Source: Candidatus Heimdallarchaeota archaeon (GTDB lineage Archaea > Asgardarchaeota > Heimdallarchaeia > Heimdallarchaeales > Kariarchaeaceae). Taken from it: a DNA stretch of 64,000 nt. This document shows positions 28,994 to 38,744 of this stretch, one piece after another; positions within the stretch are counted from its first letter, which is position 1; every line of letters begins with the position of its first letter. A model generated the notes under the pieces. It saw only the letters and a program-made list of their open reading frames with translations. It had not been told where the DNA came from and ran no database searches. Made by a program: the position numbers and the translations under genes. The stretch covers positions 714,712 to 778,711 of the forward strand of contig JASBSB010000001.1 in the NCBI GenBank assembly GCA_030149205.1. The letters are read 5' to 3'.

Positions 28994-29680
28994 ATGAGTT
29001 TGAGGGACATTGTGGAAAATATAGCTCAGAAACTTTTCAAGGCAAATAAACTAAGAATTGAGTTTATCGAAAATCCTGAGCTGTTGGATAGACATTCATC
29101 ATTCGAGGTGCTACAAATTCTGGATGATGAAGATGTTTTAAACCAAAGTTCTGTAGAAAACCTGTTAACCTACGCTGAAATTCTCTATTACAAAGGGTAC
29201 GGGTCAGACTCTCTTCTGAACGTGTTCAGCACCCCAATACATGTTCTATTTAACCTATTTCATGGAACAACATTTAGAACCGGTAAACTCAGAACAATGA
29301 TTGACACATATATTGGATTGACCATAAATGATGTAAGAAGGATAGGAAAGGGCACAGTTGGCACTTTTATGACAAGATACCTACAGGTTGCGTTTCTTTA
29401 TGGAGAGATTGTTTTTGAATTAGAGAATTTATCCTCACCAATTTATCTTGACCCAGATCCATTTAACTTTAGGACACCAGAATATGCCTCCCAACAGAGC
29501 TATGCTCAGTTTTATTCTAAGACACCAATTCCAATCAAAAATGTAAAGAGTGTGTATATCCATGAATCTGTGGGTGACAAACTTAAAAATCTACAAAAAA
29601 TTAAATATGATGTTCTTAAGCATTCAATTCGAGTAGATATGGCTGGATTTCGATACCTTATGGATCAGATGGATGGTTGA
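28994..29680 (+). CDS. Hypothetical cytosolic protein
   Basis: 228 residues, mostly helical with a few strands, no signal peptide and no motif that I recognise. Conserved-looking stretches include FNLFHGTTFRTGK and RRIGKGTVGTFM. It follows the membrane-protein gene at 27724 on the same strand with a gap of about 110 bases, so they may or may not be co-transcribed. Start at ATG 28994. Confidence 0.65.
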   Translation: MSLRDIVENIAQKLFKANKLRIEFIENPELLDRHSSFEVLQILDDEDVLNQSSVENLLTYAEILYYKGYGSDSLLNVFSTPIHVLFNLFHGTTFRTGKLRTMIDTYIGLTINDVRRIGKGTVGTFMTRYLQVAFLYGEIVFELENLSSPIYLDPDPFNFRTPEYASQQSYAQFYSKTPIPIKNVKSVYIHESVGDKLKNLQKIKYDVLKHSIRVDMAGFRYLMDQMDG

Positions 29681-29714
29681 TTGTTTAGATTCAACAGAAT
29701 TAGAAAGACAGAAG

Positions 29715-29723
29715 GTTTATATT
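29715..29723 (+). promoter_or_regulatory. TATA box for the 59-residue gene
   Basis: GTTTATATT is centred 26 bases before ATG 29745, the spacing used by other genes here. Confidence 0.55.
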
Positions 29724-29744
29724 AGACCGCGAGAATTATAACCT

Positions 29745-29924
29745 ATGGCAGAGATATCCCATAAGCTTAGTCAAAAATCAGAGTTTCATAGCTCTATTTC
29801 AGATCCCCTCTCACTCAAGAATCTGATGAGTAGGATTCTGGTTGAAGAGGGTGACATGCCTTACAAACAATTGTTAAGAAAAGCTGTCAGGCTCCAGAAA
29901 CAGCTCATGAATGAAGCTCAGTAG
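29745..29924 (+). CDS. Small 59-residue charged protein
   Basis: A complete frame from ATG 29745 to TAG 29922-29924 encodes 59 residues, with a basic, helical C-terminal half (YKQLLRKAVRLQKQLMNEAQ). A well-placed TATA box (29715-29723) supports a leaderless small gene. It overlaps the 3' end of the convergent gene at 29905 by 20 bases. No family recognised. Confidence 0.6.
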   Translation: MAEISHKLSQKSEFHSSISDPLSLKNLMSRILVEEGDMPYKQLLRKAVRLQKQLMNEAQ

Positions 29925-31182
29925 GTTTTAAATAGAAGGGAATAGCATTCTTTCTTTCCTTAAAATATAGTATCAGGTTTTGTGTTGGTATGCTTAGGTA
30001 AACCAATGTTATGACAATGTTAATAGTGCCAAACAGGCCCACCAACCAGAAATTATCCACAGCAAATCCATAGATAATGAAGATAGGATTGATATTAAAG
30101 AGGATTCCACAAAATATGGCAATTTTTCTATGAAACATGGCATCCATTGATATCACGTTTCTGCGACCTGTGAAAAGAAAAGTGTAAATCTGAAAGATAT
30201 GTATCCTATGGAATGCCCCCAATATGATTAAAGAGAGTCCTAACAGTAGAGTCACATGTATATGAAGCAGATAAATCATTTTGTTCCCCGGAAAAAAAGC
30301 AAGTATTAACCCTAAGTTGCTTCCGATAAGAAACCAGATCAGACCCATTCCAGTATACAGAAGTGTCTCTTTGTGATCTATTGGCTTTTTAGATCCAAAG
30401 ATACTTTTGAAAAGAATGAGCAATGCCCATATCCAAGCAATTTCCCATAGGATTCCTCCAAGTCCATGTAATGATGATTTGATGATTCCTGAGGGGATGT
30501 AATAGGTTACTATAAAAAAGAAAGATGCCATAACAGAGGTATAAAAATGATAATTTAAGCCAGTTCGAAGCTTTCTATCTATGTTATGTCCAAGAAACAT
30601 TGGAAGGACACGGATAAGAGCACCCTGAAGGGTCAATGTGATCCACCCAATTCCAAAAATGTGAATGCTTGATGAAATTGGTGCAATTGTTGAAGAGTAA
30701 CCAGTAATGCTGAGGTAAAAGAGCTGTATAAATCCTAGAAGAAAGAACGCTTGAGCTGCAATGAAGTAGTTTAATGGAAACTTATGCTTTGGGTCTCTCC
30801 ACTGCTTTAACAACCAATAGGAATGGATAATTAGTGCAATTGAATACACCAAGAACCCTGATATCAAAACAGGTTTAGAGGCAACGGATGTACCCAGAAT
30901 TAACAAAAAGAGACCGAGAGGTAATGAAATTAGAAATATCCATCTAAATGTCTCAGGTTCATATTTTCTGAGTCCAGTGATTGCCCTAAAAAACTGAAGC
31001 TGAGCCCCCAAAATCATGAATGCAATCCATCCCAAAAATGCAAGAAGAAAATGTCCTTGCAGGGGATTGTACAAATTGATCTGGAGAAATCCAGATGTAA
31101 ACACACCGAATAGCTGGGTTAACAGGAATAGTGTTATACCCATCATCAAAGTCCAAATTGGGACAGGTTCTCCTCTAAACAT
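29905..31182 (-). CDS. 12-TM NnrS / haem-copper-oxidase-subunit-I-like membrane protein
   Basis: 425 residues forming about twelve helices. Histidines sit in or at the ends of helices: GHFLLAFLGW, IHIFGIGWITLTLQGALIRVLP, LHIHVTLLLG and FHRIHIFQ. The pattern of His plus GW-x-x-x-x-x-G-A-L-x-R-x-x-P resembles NnrS and stand-alone relatives of cytochrome oxidase subunit I. Those bind haem or copper and are linked to nitric oxide or oxygen stress. No neighbouring oxidase subunit is present, so it acts alone or with distant partners. Assignment is by residue pattern only. Confidence 0.6.
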   Translation of the reverse strand: MFRGEPVPIWTLMMGITLFLLTQLFGVFTSGFLQINLYNPLQGHFLLAFLGWIAFMILGAQLQFFRAITGLRKYEPETFRWIFLISLPLGLFLLILGTSVASKPVLISGFLVYSIALIIHSYWLLKQWRDPKHKFPLNYFIAAQAFFLLGFIQLFYLSITGYSSTIAPISSSIHIFGIGWITLTLQGALIRVLPMFLGHNIDRKLRTGLNYHFYTSVMASFFFIVTYYIPSGIIKSSLHGLGGILWEIAWIWALLILFKSIFGSKKPIDHKETLLYTGMGLIWFLIGSNLGLILAFFPGNKMIYLLHIHVTLLLGLSLIILGAFHRIHIFQIYTFLFTGRRNVISMDAMFHRKIAIFCGILFNINPIFIIYGFAVDNFWLVGLFGTINIVITLVYLSIPTQNLILYFKERKNAIPFYLKPTELHS

Positions 31183-31406
31183 GTTCAGAGTATATAAAAT
31201 AAAGTACCTCTTAAATTTATATTTAAATCTTTGAAATTTGGAGACAATTCTGAAAAAACAAATTATTTTAATTTAATTAAATAGCTCTTGCATATTGTCT
31301 CAAATGCTTTGACATAAACATATCATTATACGTTACTTGATTAAATAAGTTTTCAATGATGTTTAAATTGTTATTTCTGGTTTATATTTTAATATTTAAT
31401 TAAATT

Positions 31407-33653
31407 CTATTTTCGTCTTCTATAAATTACAATAACACCTAAACCGAGGATGAAAGGTAGTAGGAGGAATGGTGCACCCACAGATGGTGAAACCGATGGA
31501 GCCGCAGATTTAGTAGGTGTTGATGTCCCAGTTGGTGTTTGTGTGGGGGTTGGTGTGGGTGTTGGAGTTGCTGTTGGTTGTGCCTGAGGCTGATAGTTAA
31601 CAGAGTAATCAGGATCATGAACCAGATTCTTTCCATCCCAGGTTGGATAGTTGACAATTACCAAATCAGATTTATAGAAGAATTTACCCTTAAGGCTCTG
31701 AACAAGTGTGTTCACCTGTGAGGTTCCTCCAGTCTGATCAGATTGTGAGGAGAAAGGAGAAACTGAACTTCCTCCAAAGTTACCTGAGACCTGAACCAAA
31801 TTAATCACACCAAATGTGGCATTATATGTGGTACCATTGAGGTTATACTTTTGCTTTGCACCAGTGACATTGAGCTCTGTTGCTGTCCCACCACCTGCTT
31901 TGACATTGATTGTGGCAAAACTCTCCTGCTGAGAGGAAGTCACATTTGTGTTGGCACCTGTAGCAGTGTAGACTGCACTTAGTGCGAAGAAGTCGGATCT
32001 GGTGACAGTTGCCAATGATAGTCCACTGAAGGCTCCCTTCTTTGTTGAGTCACGAATACCAGAGTACGTCCAAGTTGGACTTACAGTTGCTCTTCCAGTT
32101 GTTGGATTGACTGTAACCTTGTAATCATAGCTCATATTCTCGTAGTCAATGAAGCTGTTTGTTGCATTGGTTGTGTTGACCCAAGTAACTGGGAAGTTGT
32201 TGTAATCCACACCAAAGTTAAAGACCACATCTCCATTGGTCTTTTGAACTGGAGCGGTCCACTTCATAGTAGAGGTGGAGGCAGTCAAGTTTCCATATCC
32301 ATAGGATTCAGTGTTGAATCTGGTCTGATTTCTGTGAACTGTGTCAGTAATGTTCAAACCACCATATCCCCAAAGGGTTGTTGTACTGGTTGAATTGACC
32401 TCTTTGTATCGGGCATTTACTGCATCAACATGATAAGCCTCTGCCAGACCAAGATAGTTGATTCTGTCAGATGAGGCTATTGATGGCCCATTCTGTGTGA
32501 GAGCGAGGTCCAACTGCCCATTTAGATTTCCATCTGTATAAGCTGCCATCACGGGGATGGTTGATACACCCCAAACTGCTAATCTTGCAGATATGGTTGT
32601 ACTGTTAGGTGTTGAGGTTTTTGACTTGGTAGCAAAAAGTGAGGTGATACTCTGGAATGTGCTTTTAATCGTTGACTTATAGCTTGAATATCCAGCCTCT
32701 ACAAACGACCCAGTCGCAGTTGATGTTACTGGAAGTAATTCTCTCGGATACATACCAGGGTCTACTGGTGTACCATTCATAAATTTAAGCTGAGTGAAAT
32801 CTGCATATACCAAACTATATGCGACATATCCAACAGTGTATTCAGTATAGTTTGCCTTGATGTTATCAAACATGGTGACATGTAGACCCATGTTTTTCCC
32901 ATTGGTTATTGTGACCTGGTGAGCTGTGGCACTGACATTGTATGCAACTGAATGCCGGACACCATAGGCCATGTATGCGGCAGAGTACTTTGTTCTGGTT
33001 CCTTTTACCTGAGTCAATACTGTGTCAACTTTAAAGATTACAGCTGCAACACTAAGTACACCCTTCCAAAGAGCCTGTGTCCCATTGGCATACTTGAAGA
33101 AAAACTCCACATATGAATTGTTAGCTGGAAACTGTCCGAGAAAATCACCTTTTGTTGAAATGGCAACAGTAACTGAAGTACGATAATGATCTGTGAAATT
33201 CATCTTCATTTGTACGAAACCATCTGTGTAATTTTTTGGGTTAAACCTTGCGGCGACAATCTTCATAAGATAAGTGTGGACAAAGTAGGTGAATGTTTCA
33301 TTGTTGAAGTATTGTGTCTCGTTAGCAACAGAAGTGCCAATTGTCTTGTTCCAATCTATCTTGTAGATGTAATTTGACAATGTTATGTTCTTAACGAGTG
33401 GTAACGTCCTCACAAAGGTACTGGTACGATTGTGAGTCTCTGTAATGGTACCATTCAGATTTCTGGTCATATTTCCAGAATCAAAATAAGTCTTGGTACC
33501 ATACGTATAGTTCAATCCACCAATAGAGCCTGATGTCAGGGCATTGGCAGAGATTTCATGCACCGGTGTGACTGGAGCTACGGGTGCGTACCCGACAACA
33601 CCAATCAACATGGTTGCAAGAACTAGATAAAAACTAAGGGTTTTAGCTTGCAT
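31407..33653 (-). CDS. Large exported, C-terminally anchored surface protein
   Basis: About 748 residues from ATG 33653 (the frame is open to TTG 33665). Signal peptide MQAKTLSFYLVLATMLIG, a long beta-rich, Asn/Thr-rich exported region with many N-x-S/T sites, a Thr/Pro stalk (about residues 690-715), then a hydrophobic helix and YRRRK. No recognised domain in the exported part. A TATA-like box at 33680-33689 lies 32 bases upstream, implying a very short leader. Probably a major surface or S-layer-like protein, judging by size and composition. Confidence 0.85.
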   Translation of the reverse strand: MQAKTLSFYLVLATMLIGVVGYAPVAPVTPVHEISANALTSGSIGGLNYTYGTKTYFDSGNMTRNLNGTITETHNRTSTFVRTLPLVKNITLSNYIYKIDWNKTIGTSVANETQYFNNETFTYFVHTYLMKIVAARFNPKNYTDGFVQMKMNFTDHYRTSVTVAISTKGDFLGQFPANNSYVEFFFKYANGTQALWKGVLSVAAVIFKVDTVLTQVKGTRTKYSAAYMAYGVRHSVAYNVSATAHQVTITNGKNMGLHVTMFDNIKANYTEYTVGYVAYSLVYADFTQLKFMNGTPVDPGMYPRELLPVTSTATGSFVEAGYSSYKSTIKSTFQSITSLFATKSKTSTPNSTTISARLAVWGVSTIPVMAAYTDGNLNGQLDLALTQNGPSIASSDRINYLGLAEAYHVDAVNARYKEVNSTSTTTLWGYGGLNITDTVHRNQTRFNTESYGYGNLTASTSTMKWTAPVQKTNGDVVFNFGVDYNNFPVTWVNTTNATNSFIDYENMSYDYKVTVNPTTGRATVSPTWTYSGIRDSTKKGAFSGLSLATVTRSDFFALSAVYTATGANTNVTSSQQESFATINVKAGGGTATELNVTGAKQKYNLNGTTYNATFGVINLVQVSGNFGGSSVSPFSSQSDQTGGTSQVNTLVQSLKGKFFYKSDLVIVNYPTWDGKNLVHDPDYSVNYQPQAQPTATPTPTPTPTQTPTGTSTPTKSAAPSVSPSVGAPFLLLPFILGLGVIVIYRRRK

Positions 33654-33679
33654 GGTTACATACAATGAACATTTTCTTG

Positions 33680-33689
33680 TTTATAAATC
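33680..33689 (-). promoter_or_regulatory. TATA box for the large surface protein
   Basis: ATTTATAAAC-type box on the minus strand, placed to favour ATG 33653 over the upstream TTG. Confidence 0.5.
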
Positions 33690-34073
33690 TGTGTAAATTA
33701 TGGACAACTAAACTATTTTATCTTGAAATAACATGAAATTATTTAGTTTATCCATTATTTTGTCGTGTAAAGTTCAAAAATGGGGACATATGGAGCGATA
33801 ATAAATGTTTACTTACTCTGTCACTATTTGCAAAGTTATTTATGGTTGGTTGAACGAATATAAGACCTTAATTTTATTTTTATAAAGATTCTGGAGCTAA
33901 TTTTCCCATAATTTTTTAGTTATCTTCTTGAGCAAATGAAATTTCATGAAAATTATTCTTTGCTAACCAATAGAAGTAAATTTTTTAAGGTTTGAGAAAT
34001 GACAGGTATGAATTTTTGTCTCATTTGGTTATCTCATTATTTCATGAGATTGTAATTGCCTTGAGAGTAATTT
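33690..34073. other. Divergent intergenic region
   Basis: About 380 AT-rich bases between divergent genes. The frame of the LON gene extends into it (to 33992), but I treat that part as untranslated. No other feature seen. Confidence 0.4.
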
Positions 34074-34102
34074 ACTTAAATAGGAGCAACTCAGCTAGTT
34101 TG

Positions 34103-34708
34103 ATGAGGTCACCTCTCTTCCTTCTTGATGGTATGGTATTGTTTCCCAGAACTGTTCTTCCATTGCAGATAATTGAGGATAGATACATCAAAATGACGGA
34201 TTTTATCTTAACACAGGATCCAATCAATCAAATGTTCTTATTGGGCCCTCAGCAGACCAGCACACTTAAAACTCAGATTTCGACCCTATGTCAGTTAACA
34301 CATGTCACACCAATGAAAAACGGGTATAGTATCGTTGTCAAGGCATTACACCCTGTGAAGTTGTTAACTGTGGATTCTCATACTTATGAGTTTTCAATGG
34401 CTGATTTCAAGAGCCTTGAGGAAAGAACTGTTCTCACCTTTGAAGATAAACAGAGACTGCTAGACTCTTTACATACACTCCAAATAAAGATACCAAAAGA
34501 ACATAAGTTTCAAAACATCTCTGCTGAGGACTCTTTAGCCTATTTATGCACTTATTTACCAATTAATACTGAACTGAAGGTTAATCTTCTGGCAGAGCTA
34601 GATCTAAAATCAAGGATGGAGGCATTACTTAAAATCATTGAATCTGAACCCTTCTTTAAATTGTTAAATCATCAGGATCACTTAGTGTTTTTACATAAAT
34701 ACAATTAA
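34103..34708 (+). CDS. Stand-alone Lon N-terminal (LON/PUA-like) domain protein
   Basis: 201 residues from ATG 34103. The opening (PLFLLDGMVLFPRTVLPLQI, then EDRYIKM) matches the LON substrate-binding domain, whose hallmark is LFP-G-x-x-LPL-x-IFE-x-RY. The C-terminal half (KVNLLAELDLKSRMEALLKII) matches the helical part following it in Lon. There is no ATPase or protease domain, as in other stand-alone LON proteins. The frame runs up to 33992, but a TATA-like ACTTAAATA centred 25 bases before 34103 and the domain boundary favour 34103. Likely protein recognition; partner unknown. Confidence 0.8.
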   Translation: MRSPLFLLDGMVLFPRTVLPLQIIEDRYIKMTDFILTQDPINQMFLLGPQQTSTLKTQISTLCQLTHVTPMKNGYSIVVKALHPVKLLTVDSHTYEFSMADFKSLEERTVLTFEDKQRLLDSLHTLQIKIPKEHKFQNISAEDSLAYLCTYLPINTELKVNLLAELDLKSRMEALLKIIESEPFFKLLNHQDHLVFLHKYN

Positions 34709-34779
34709 CCCAGAACTACATGTTCTATGAGAAATTAAATATGGTTAATAATTAAGTTTATGAAGGCTAGTTAGCAAAC

Positions 34780-35334
34780 TTAGACATAATCATACTGCTT
34801 GTGCCCGGTGATACCAGAGGCAAGGTAGGCAAATCCAAGAAATACAAACCCAAATGCGAGTAACAGAATGAGTGTTCCCACTGCAGAACTTGGGACAAAC
34901 AGGTCATATACTGCAAAGACCAATGAGAGTAAACCACCAAGACCATAAAGGACCCGAGCCCAGGTTTTAACATAGCTATGTTCGAAGGCTTCATAAAGAA
35001 ATCCGATTCCTATAAACAGCATCGCAAAAGAAAGATACACTGCCATTAAGAACGCTCCAGCTGACTGACTAAACAGCACAACTATACCAAGTAACAGGTT
35101 GACAAAGCCAAATATAAGATCTAATGTTCTCGATTTTCTGCTGAACTGTTCTCCTGCAAATCCTCTGTACATCTCGATAAATCCTGTCACAATCAAAATT
35201 ACTGAGAGTATAACCAGTAGGGTGATAAAGCCAATACTTGGAAAAAAGATAACGAGGTCTGCAAATACTAGATATGCCAGCCCCACAATCAGGTCAAAAA
35301 TTCGGGTTAATGGAGATAAATGTTTCTGTTCCAT
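34780..35334 (-). CDS. HdeD-like (DUF308) membrane protein
   Basis: 184 residues in six helices arranged as three similar pairs, with the characteristic GLAYLVFADLVIFFPSIGF and GFIEMYRGF elements of DUF308. In bacteria HdeD is linked to acid tolerance, but in archaea the role is not known. Single gene, convergent with the LON gene. Confidence 0.8.
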   Translation of the reverse strand: MEQKHLSPLTRIFDLIVGLAYLVFADLVIFFPSIGFITLLVILSVILIVTGFIEMYRGFAGEQFSRKSRTLDLIFGFVNLLLGIVVLFSQSAGAFLMAVYLSFAMLFIGIGFLYEAFEHSYVKTWARVLYGLGGLLSLVFAVYDLFVPSSAVGTLILLLAFGFVFLGFAYLASGITGHKQYDYV

Positions 35335-35657
35335 ATCCTATTAAGACAATATTAATTTTATTTAAGGTCTAGGTGAGGGATATATTCTCATTTCCAAAAA
35401 AAAATTCACATATAACCTGAACTCAGAACAGCGGTAAAGAATGATTAATGACTGTTTACCCTAGTATCAAATATTTAAATGTGGTAGACTATGAATTCCT
35501 TTAAGTTAAGTGAAATTTAGTTCTATGGGAGTTATAAAGAAATCGAATCAGATTTTGCTGGTTTAATTTTGATACAGGGTACTAAATGTTCATCAAATCT
35601 AACACCGAATTTGGGTGAAAAGCAATTGTATAAATTAAAGGGTGTATAGGTTAATTT
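35335..35657. other. Divergent intergenic region
   Basis: 323 bases between divergent genes. A TATA-like GTATAAATT lies about 26 bases before ATG 35658. Nothing else found. Confidence 0.4.
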
Positions 35658-36827
35658 ATGGCTTTGTCATTACAGGATCCAATAATTATTTACTCTATTA
35701 TTTGGCTTGCTGTAACTGTGGTCTTCTATTTGCTCAAGTTTAAACCCTTTAGACTGAACTTTTACCCCTTTGGCTTTAACTTTAAGTATCTTAATGGTTC
35801 ATATGACTGGATTGCAAATCTTTCCCCAAGGTTTTGGAGAGGCCTTAGTAGAAGAGTCCTCTTAATCATCCCAATAATTCAGCCAATATTCTATGTTGGT
35901 ACAATTTTTGCCTTTGTGGGGTCTTCATTTAAAATTATCTATGCTAAGGAGCTGTTGCTACCGTTTGTTATAAATCTGACCTCTCCCTACCTCTTTCCTA
36001 TACTATTTTTCACATTTCTCATTCATGAGGTATTCCATGGAATTGTGGCAAGAGCAGAGAAGGTTCCTGTAAACTCCACAGGAGTCCTGTATATCCCATT
36101 TTTAGCAATTGCAGCTTATGTTCAGGTTGATTATGAATTTTTCGCCAAAAATAAACAGAATCACCTGTTGACACCTGAGACTTCTGTTACCAAGAATATG
36201 ACACCAGTCCCACTGCTAAATTTTGGGGTTCCAGATCAGTATGAGGTATCAATCGCAGAGAACCTCATCCATCAGCCTCTAAGATACTTTGAGCTTGAGG
36301 GTTCACTTGACAGAATTTTCCAAAAGATCAATGTTGACAACTTGAACTTTATGAACATCCGATTTATTTTCTTAAATTCATTGAACATGACAGATTCAAG
36401 TAATGGTTTATGGGACTTTTCATTGGGTGGAAGACGATTATTGGCTTATATTAAAGAAGGAATGGGAGCTGTGTTTCTTCAACAACAAGTGACACAACGG
36501 AATGTAAACATGTTCACAGGGTTAACAGAAGAAGAAAAAACCTCAATGGGTAGAATATTGGTGGCAGGATTTATTGGAAACCTACTCCTTGGTGTAATCT
36601 CATTTGCGGGTTGGTATCTCTCCGGATTTCATCAGTTCTGGTGGGATTTATTAACAGCTAATCTGGGTCTTTTTGTGTTGAATTTACTACCACTTTATGT
36701 GACTGATGGTGCAAAGTTGGCAGTCCTGATTAAGGAGAGGATACAAAATCCTGTATTAGCATCACTCTACTATTTTGTGACGTATCCACTTACAATTGTG
36801 GCAGTCTTCTTGACATTTACTGGGTAG
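35658..36827 (+). CDS. Site-2 protease-like M50 intramembrane metalloprotease
   Basis: 389 residues with several helices. The zinc site is HEVFH (H123, E124, H127) within a hydrophobic segment. The third ligand motif is NLLPLYVTDGAKL (about 342-354), with the expected Asp near 351. A soluble insert of about 170 residues lies between the two motifs. S2P proteases cut membrane-tethered regulators or signal-peptide remnants. The target is unknown; the many anchored surface proteins here are possible clients only by proximity. Monocistronic with a good promoter. Confidence 0.85.
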   Translation: MALSLQDPIIIYSIIWLAVTVVFYLLKFKPFRLNFYPFGFNFKYLNGSYDWIANLSPRFWRGLSRRVLLIIPIIQPIFYVGTIFAFVGSSFKIIYAKELLLPFVINLTSPYLFPILFFTFLIHEVFHGIVARAEKVPVNSTGVLYIPFLAIAAYVQVDYEFFAKNKQNHLLTPETSVTKNMTPVPLLNFGVPDQYEVSIAENLIHQPLRYFELEGSLDRIFQKINVDNLNFMNIRFIFLNSLNMTDSSNGLWDFSLGGRRLLAYIKEGMGAVFLQQQVTQRNVNMFTGLTEEEKTSMGRILVAGFIGNLLLGVISFAGWYLSGFHQFWWDLLTANLGLFVLNLLPLYVTDGAKLAVLIKERIQNPVLASLYYFVTYPLTIVAVFLTFTG

Positions 36828-36989
36828 CTTGTAAGGTTGATAGTCTCATTCTATGGAAAATTATGTTTTGTTGGATATCATGTTACGTAGAACATTATAA
36901 TAAAAACGAATGAACCGCTATATTCATAGTCCAAATCATTTATTCTGAAAATAACCTTCTAAATGATTTAATTTCTAGAGAAATTCAGC

Positions 36990-38357
36990 CTAAGCTTCTG
37001 TAAGTTGGAGGAACAGAACCTGAAAGATCTTGATGAGCTTTTCTATAGAGTCCAGTTCCACACTCTCATTAATGCCATGGTCATTTTTACCTATTGGACC
37101 AAGCTCTACACCAGGGATACCTAACTCAGTAAAGAACCTGGTGTCGCTTGCACCACCTAACTTCTCCCCTACATCAAATATGTGAAAATCTGACTTTTCA
37201 GACACATCCCTCAACAGTTTAGGTAGATAAGATTCTGGATCTACATTCACAGGGTCTATCCCTGAGAGGATCTCACCGGTTAATTCGAATTCTTCTGAAC
37301 TAAGGTGTTGTTCCAATGTCTTTCTGAGTATCTCATGTGAATCCTTGTCTTTTAACATAGCCCGAATGTCAAAGGTTACCTCGACAGTTTTTCCACCTGC
37401 TGAATAGTCAATTAGATTGGGGTTTACAGAAATTCCATATTTACTGGGGAGAACTGGCCAATCAAGTGAGCCAACAGATGCAAGCTTGGTCATCAGATGC
37501 GATAAGCTGGGTGAATATTCTTTCTCATCACCTGATTCACTGGGATCGATGTACCAAACTTTGACCTGCTGGGGAACAGAATTGTTTTTGATACTTGAAG
37601 ATTCAACCTTAGAAATATGCTTATCCACACAGAATTTGGCAGCTGTAAACATAGCATGTGAATCTGCACCTAAAATGAAGGCTGAAGAATGTAATGTTTG
37701 AGAGTCATCCCCCTGCTTTGAATAAAACACTATCTCCTTTTTCTCTCCCTTTATTTTGCCAGAGGTGTAACTGGTGCTGAATTTTAACCAGGTTGCTCCT
37801 CTTCGCCTTGTCACAATAATAGGGATCTTGCTTGGTTCAGCGTTAATCACAAAGTTTGGCATAAGGTTTTCCTCCTCCAAAGCATTGATAATTACAGGCA
37901 ATGACGCAGTTCCACCAACTTCTTCATCTCCACTGAGCGCGATGACCAGATTTCCCCTGTTTACTGCAAAGTGTTTGAAAGCCAGAAGAAAAGCAGCAAC
38001 ACCCCCCTTCATGTCACTTGCGCCTCTTCCAAACAACAGATTGTCCTTGACTTCCCCCTTAAATGGGTCAGATTTCCAAATTGTCTTTTCTCCCTCAGTT
38101 ACTGGTACAACATCGATATGTCCCAGAAATAAAACAGTTGGACCAGGATTGGGGCCCCTCTCCACCAGTAAAACTGGATATATTTCATTTCCATTCAGTT
38201 GGGCGGATTTAAGGTTTAATATTTCCAACCCGAAATCTTGCGCTGTTGTCTTGATAAATTCTGAACAAGAAGGTGAGGGGTAAACATCTTGATCAGGATT
38301 AATAGTTGTATCAAAACTAATGAGTTTTTGGAGAAGATCTATAAGCTCTTGATTCAT
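36990..38357 (-). CDS. M20-family metallopeptidase (ArgE/DapE/carboxypeptidase-like)
   Basis: 455 residues. Zinc ligands and catalytic residues follow the M20 pattern: GHIDVVPV (H80, D82), the shared Asp D115 in GRGASDMKGG, the base pair E145-E146 in SGDEEVGG, E174 in INAEPS, and the C-terminal NDHGINE histidine. The middle 150 residues are the lid/dimerisation domain. Members deacylate N-acyl amino acids or cut C-terminal residues; specificity cannot be read. Cytosolic. Confidence 0.9.
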   Translation of the reverse strand: MNQELIDLLQKLISFDTTINPDQDVYPSPSCSEFIKTTAQDFGLEILNLKSAQLNGNEIYPVLLVERGPNPGPTVLFLGHIDVVPVTEGEKTIWKSDPFKGEVKDNLLFGRGASDMKGGVAAFLLAFKHFAVNRGNLVIALSGDEEVGGTASLPVIINALEEENLMPNFVINAEPSKIPIIVTRRRGATWLKFSTSYTSGKIKGEKKEIVFYSKQGDDSQTLHSSAFILGADSHAMFTAAKFCVDKHISKVESSSIKNNSVPQQVKVWYIDPSESGDEKEYSPSLSHLMTKLASVGSLDWPVLPSKYGISVNPNLIDYSAGGKTVEVTFDIRAMLKDKDSHEILRKTLEQHLSSEEFELTGEILSGIDPVNVDPESYLPKLLRDVSEKSDFHIFDVGEKLGGASDTRFFTELGIPGVELGPIGKNDHGINESVELDSIEKLIKIFQVLFLQLTEA

Positions 38358-38488
38358 TTTACCGGTCTTTTGAAAGGCATTATAAGTCCATATCCCAATT
38401 GGTCTGGTAAATTGCTCAGAATAGACCGTATCTCCTTGGCAAAAGCGTGGTATCGCGGTATAAACAAATTTCCATGCAAGACTGTTTA

Positions 38489-38635
38489 TTACCTGTTATT
38501 ACCAGCTTTGTTCTTCTCTAATGTGCCTCGAATTTCCTTGGTCTGCTCCTCTAGAACATGAAGTGCATCCTCCATCTTATGTCTAAGAGATTCAAGGTCA
38601 GACATTACTTTTGATTGAACAGTATCATCCATCAT
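38489..38635 (-). CDS. Small 48-residue coiled-coil protein
   Basis: A complete minus-strand frame from ATG 38635 (a second ATG follows) to TAA 38489-38491. The peptide is strongly amphipathic and charged (SDLESLRHKMEDALHVLEE) with heptad-like spacing, as expected for a short coiled coil. It lies upstream of the M20 peptidase on the same strand with a gap of about 130 bases. Function unknown. Confidence 0.55.
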   Translation of the reverse strand: MMDDTVQSKVMSDLESLRHKMEDALHVLEEQTKEIRGTLEKNKAGNNR

Positions 38636-38744
38636 AATTATACATAGGTAACAACCTTAATGAAATTACAAGGAACAGACATGCCCACTATTTCTTAAAT
38701 TCGTCCCAATTAATAAATTAAGAATTAGAGATTCATCAAGGTTT

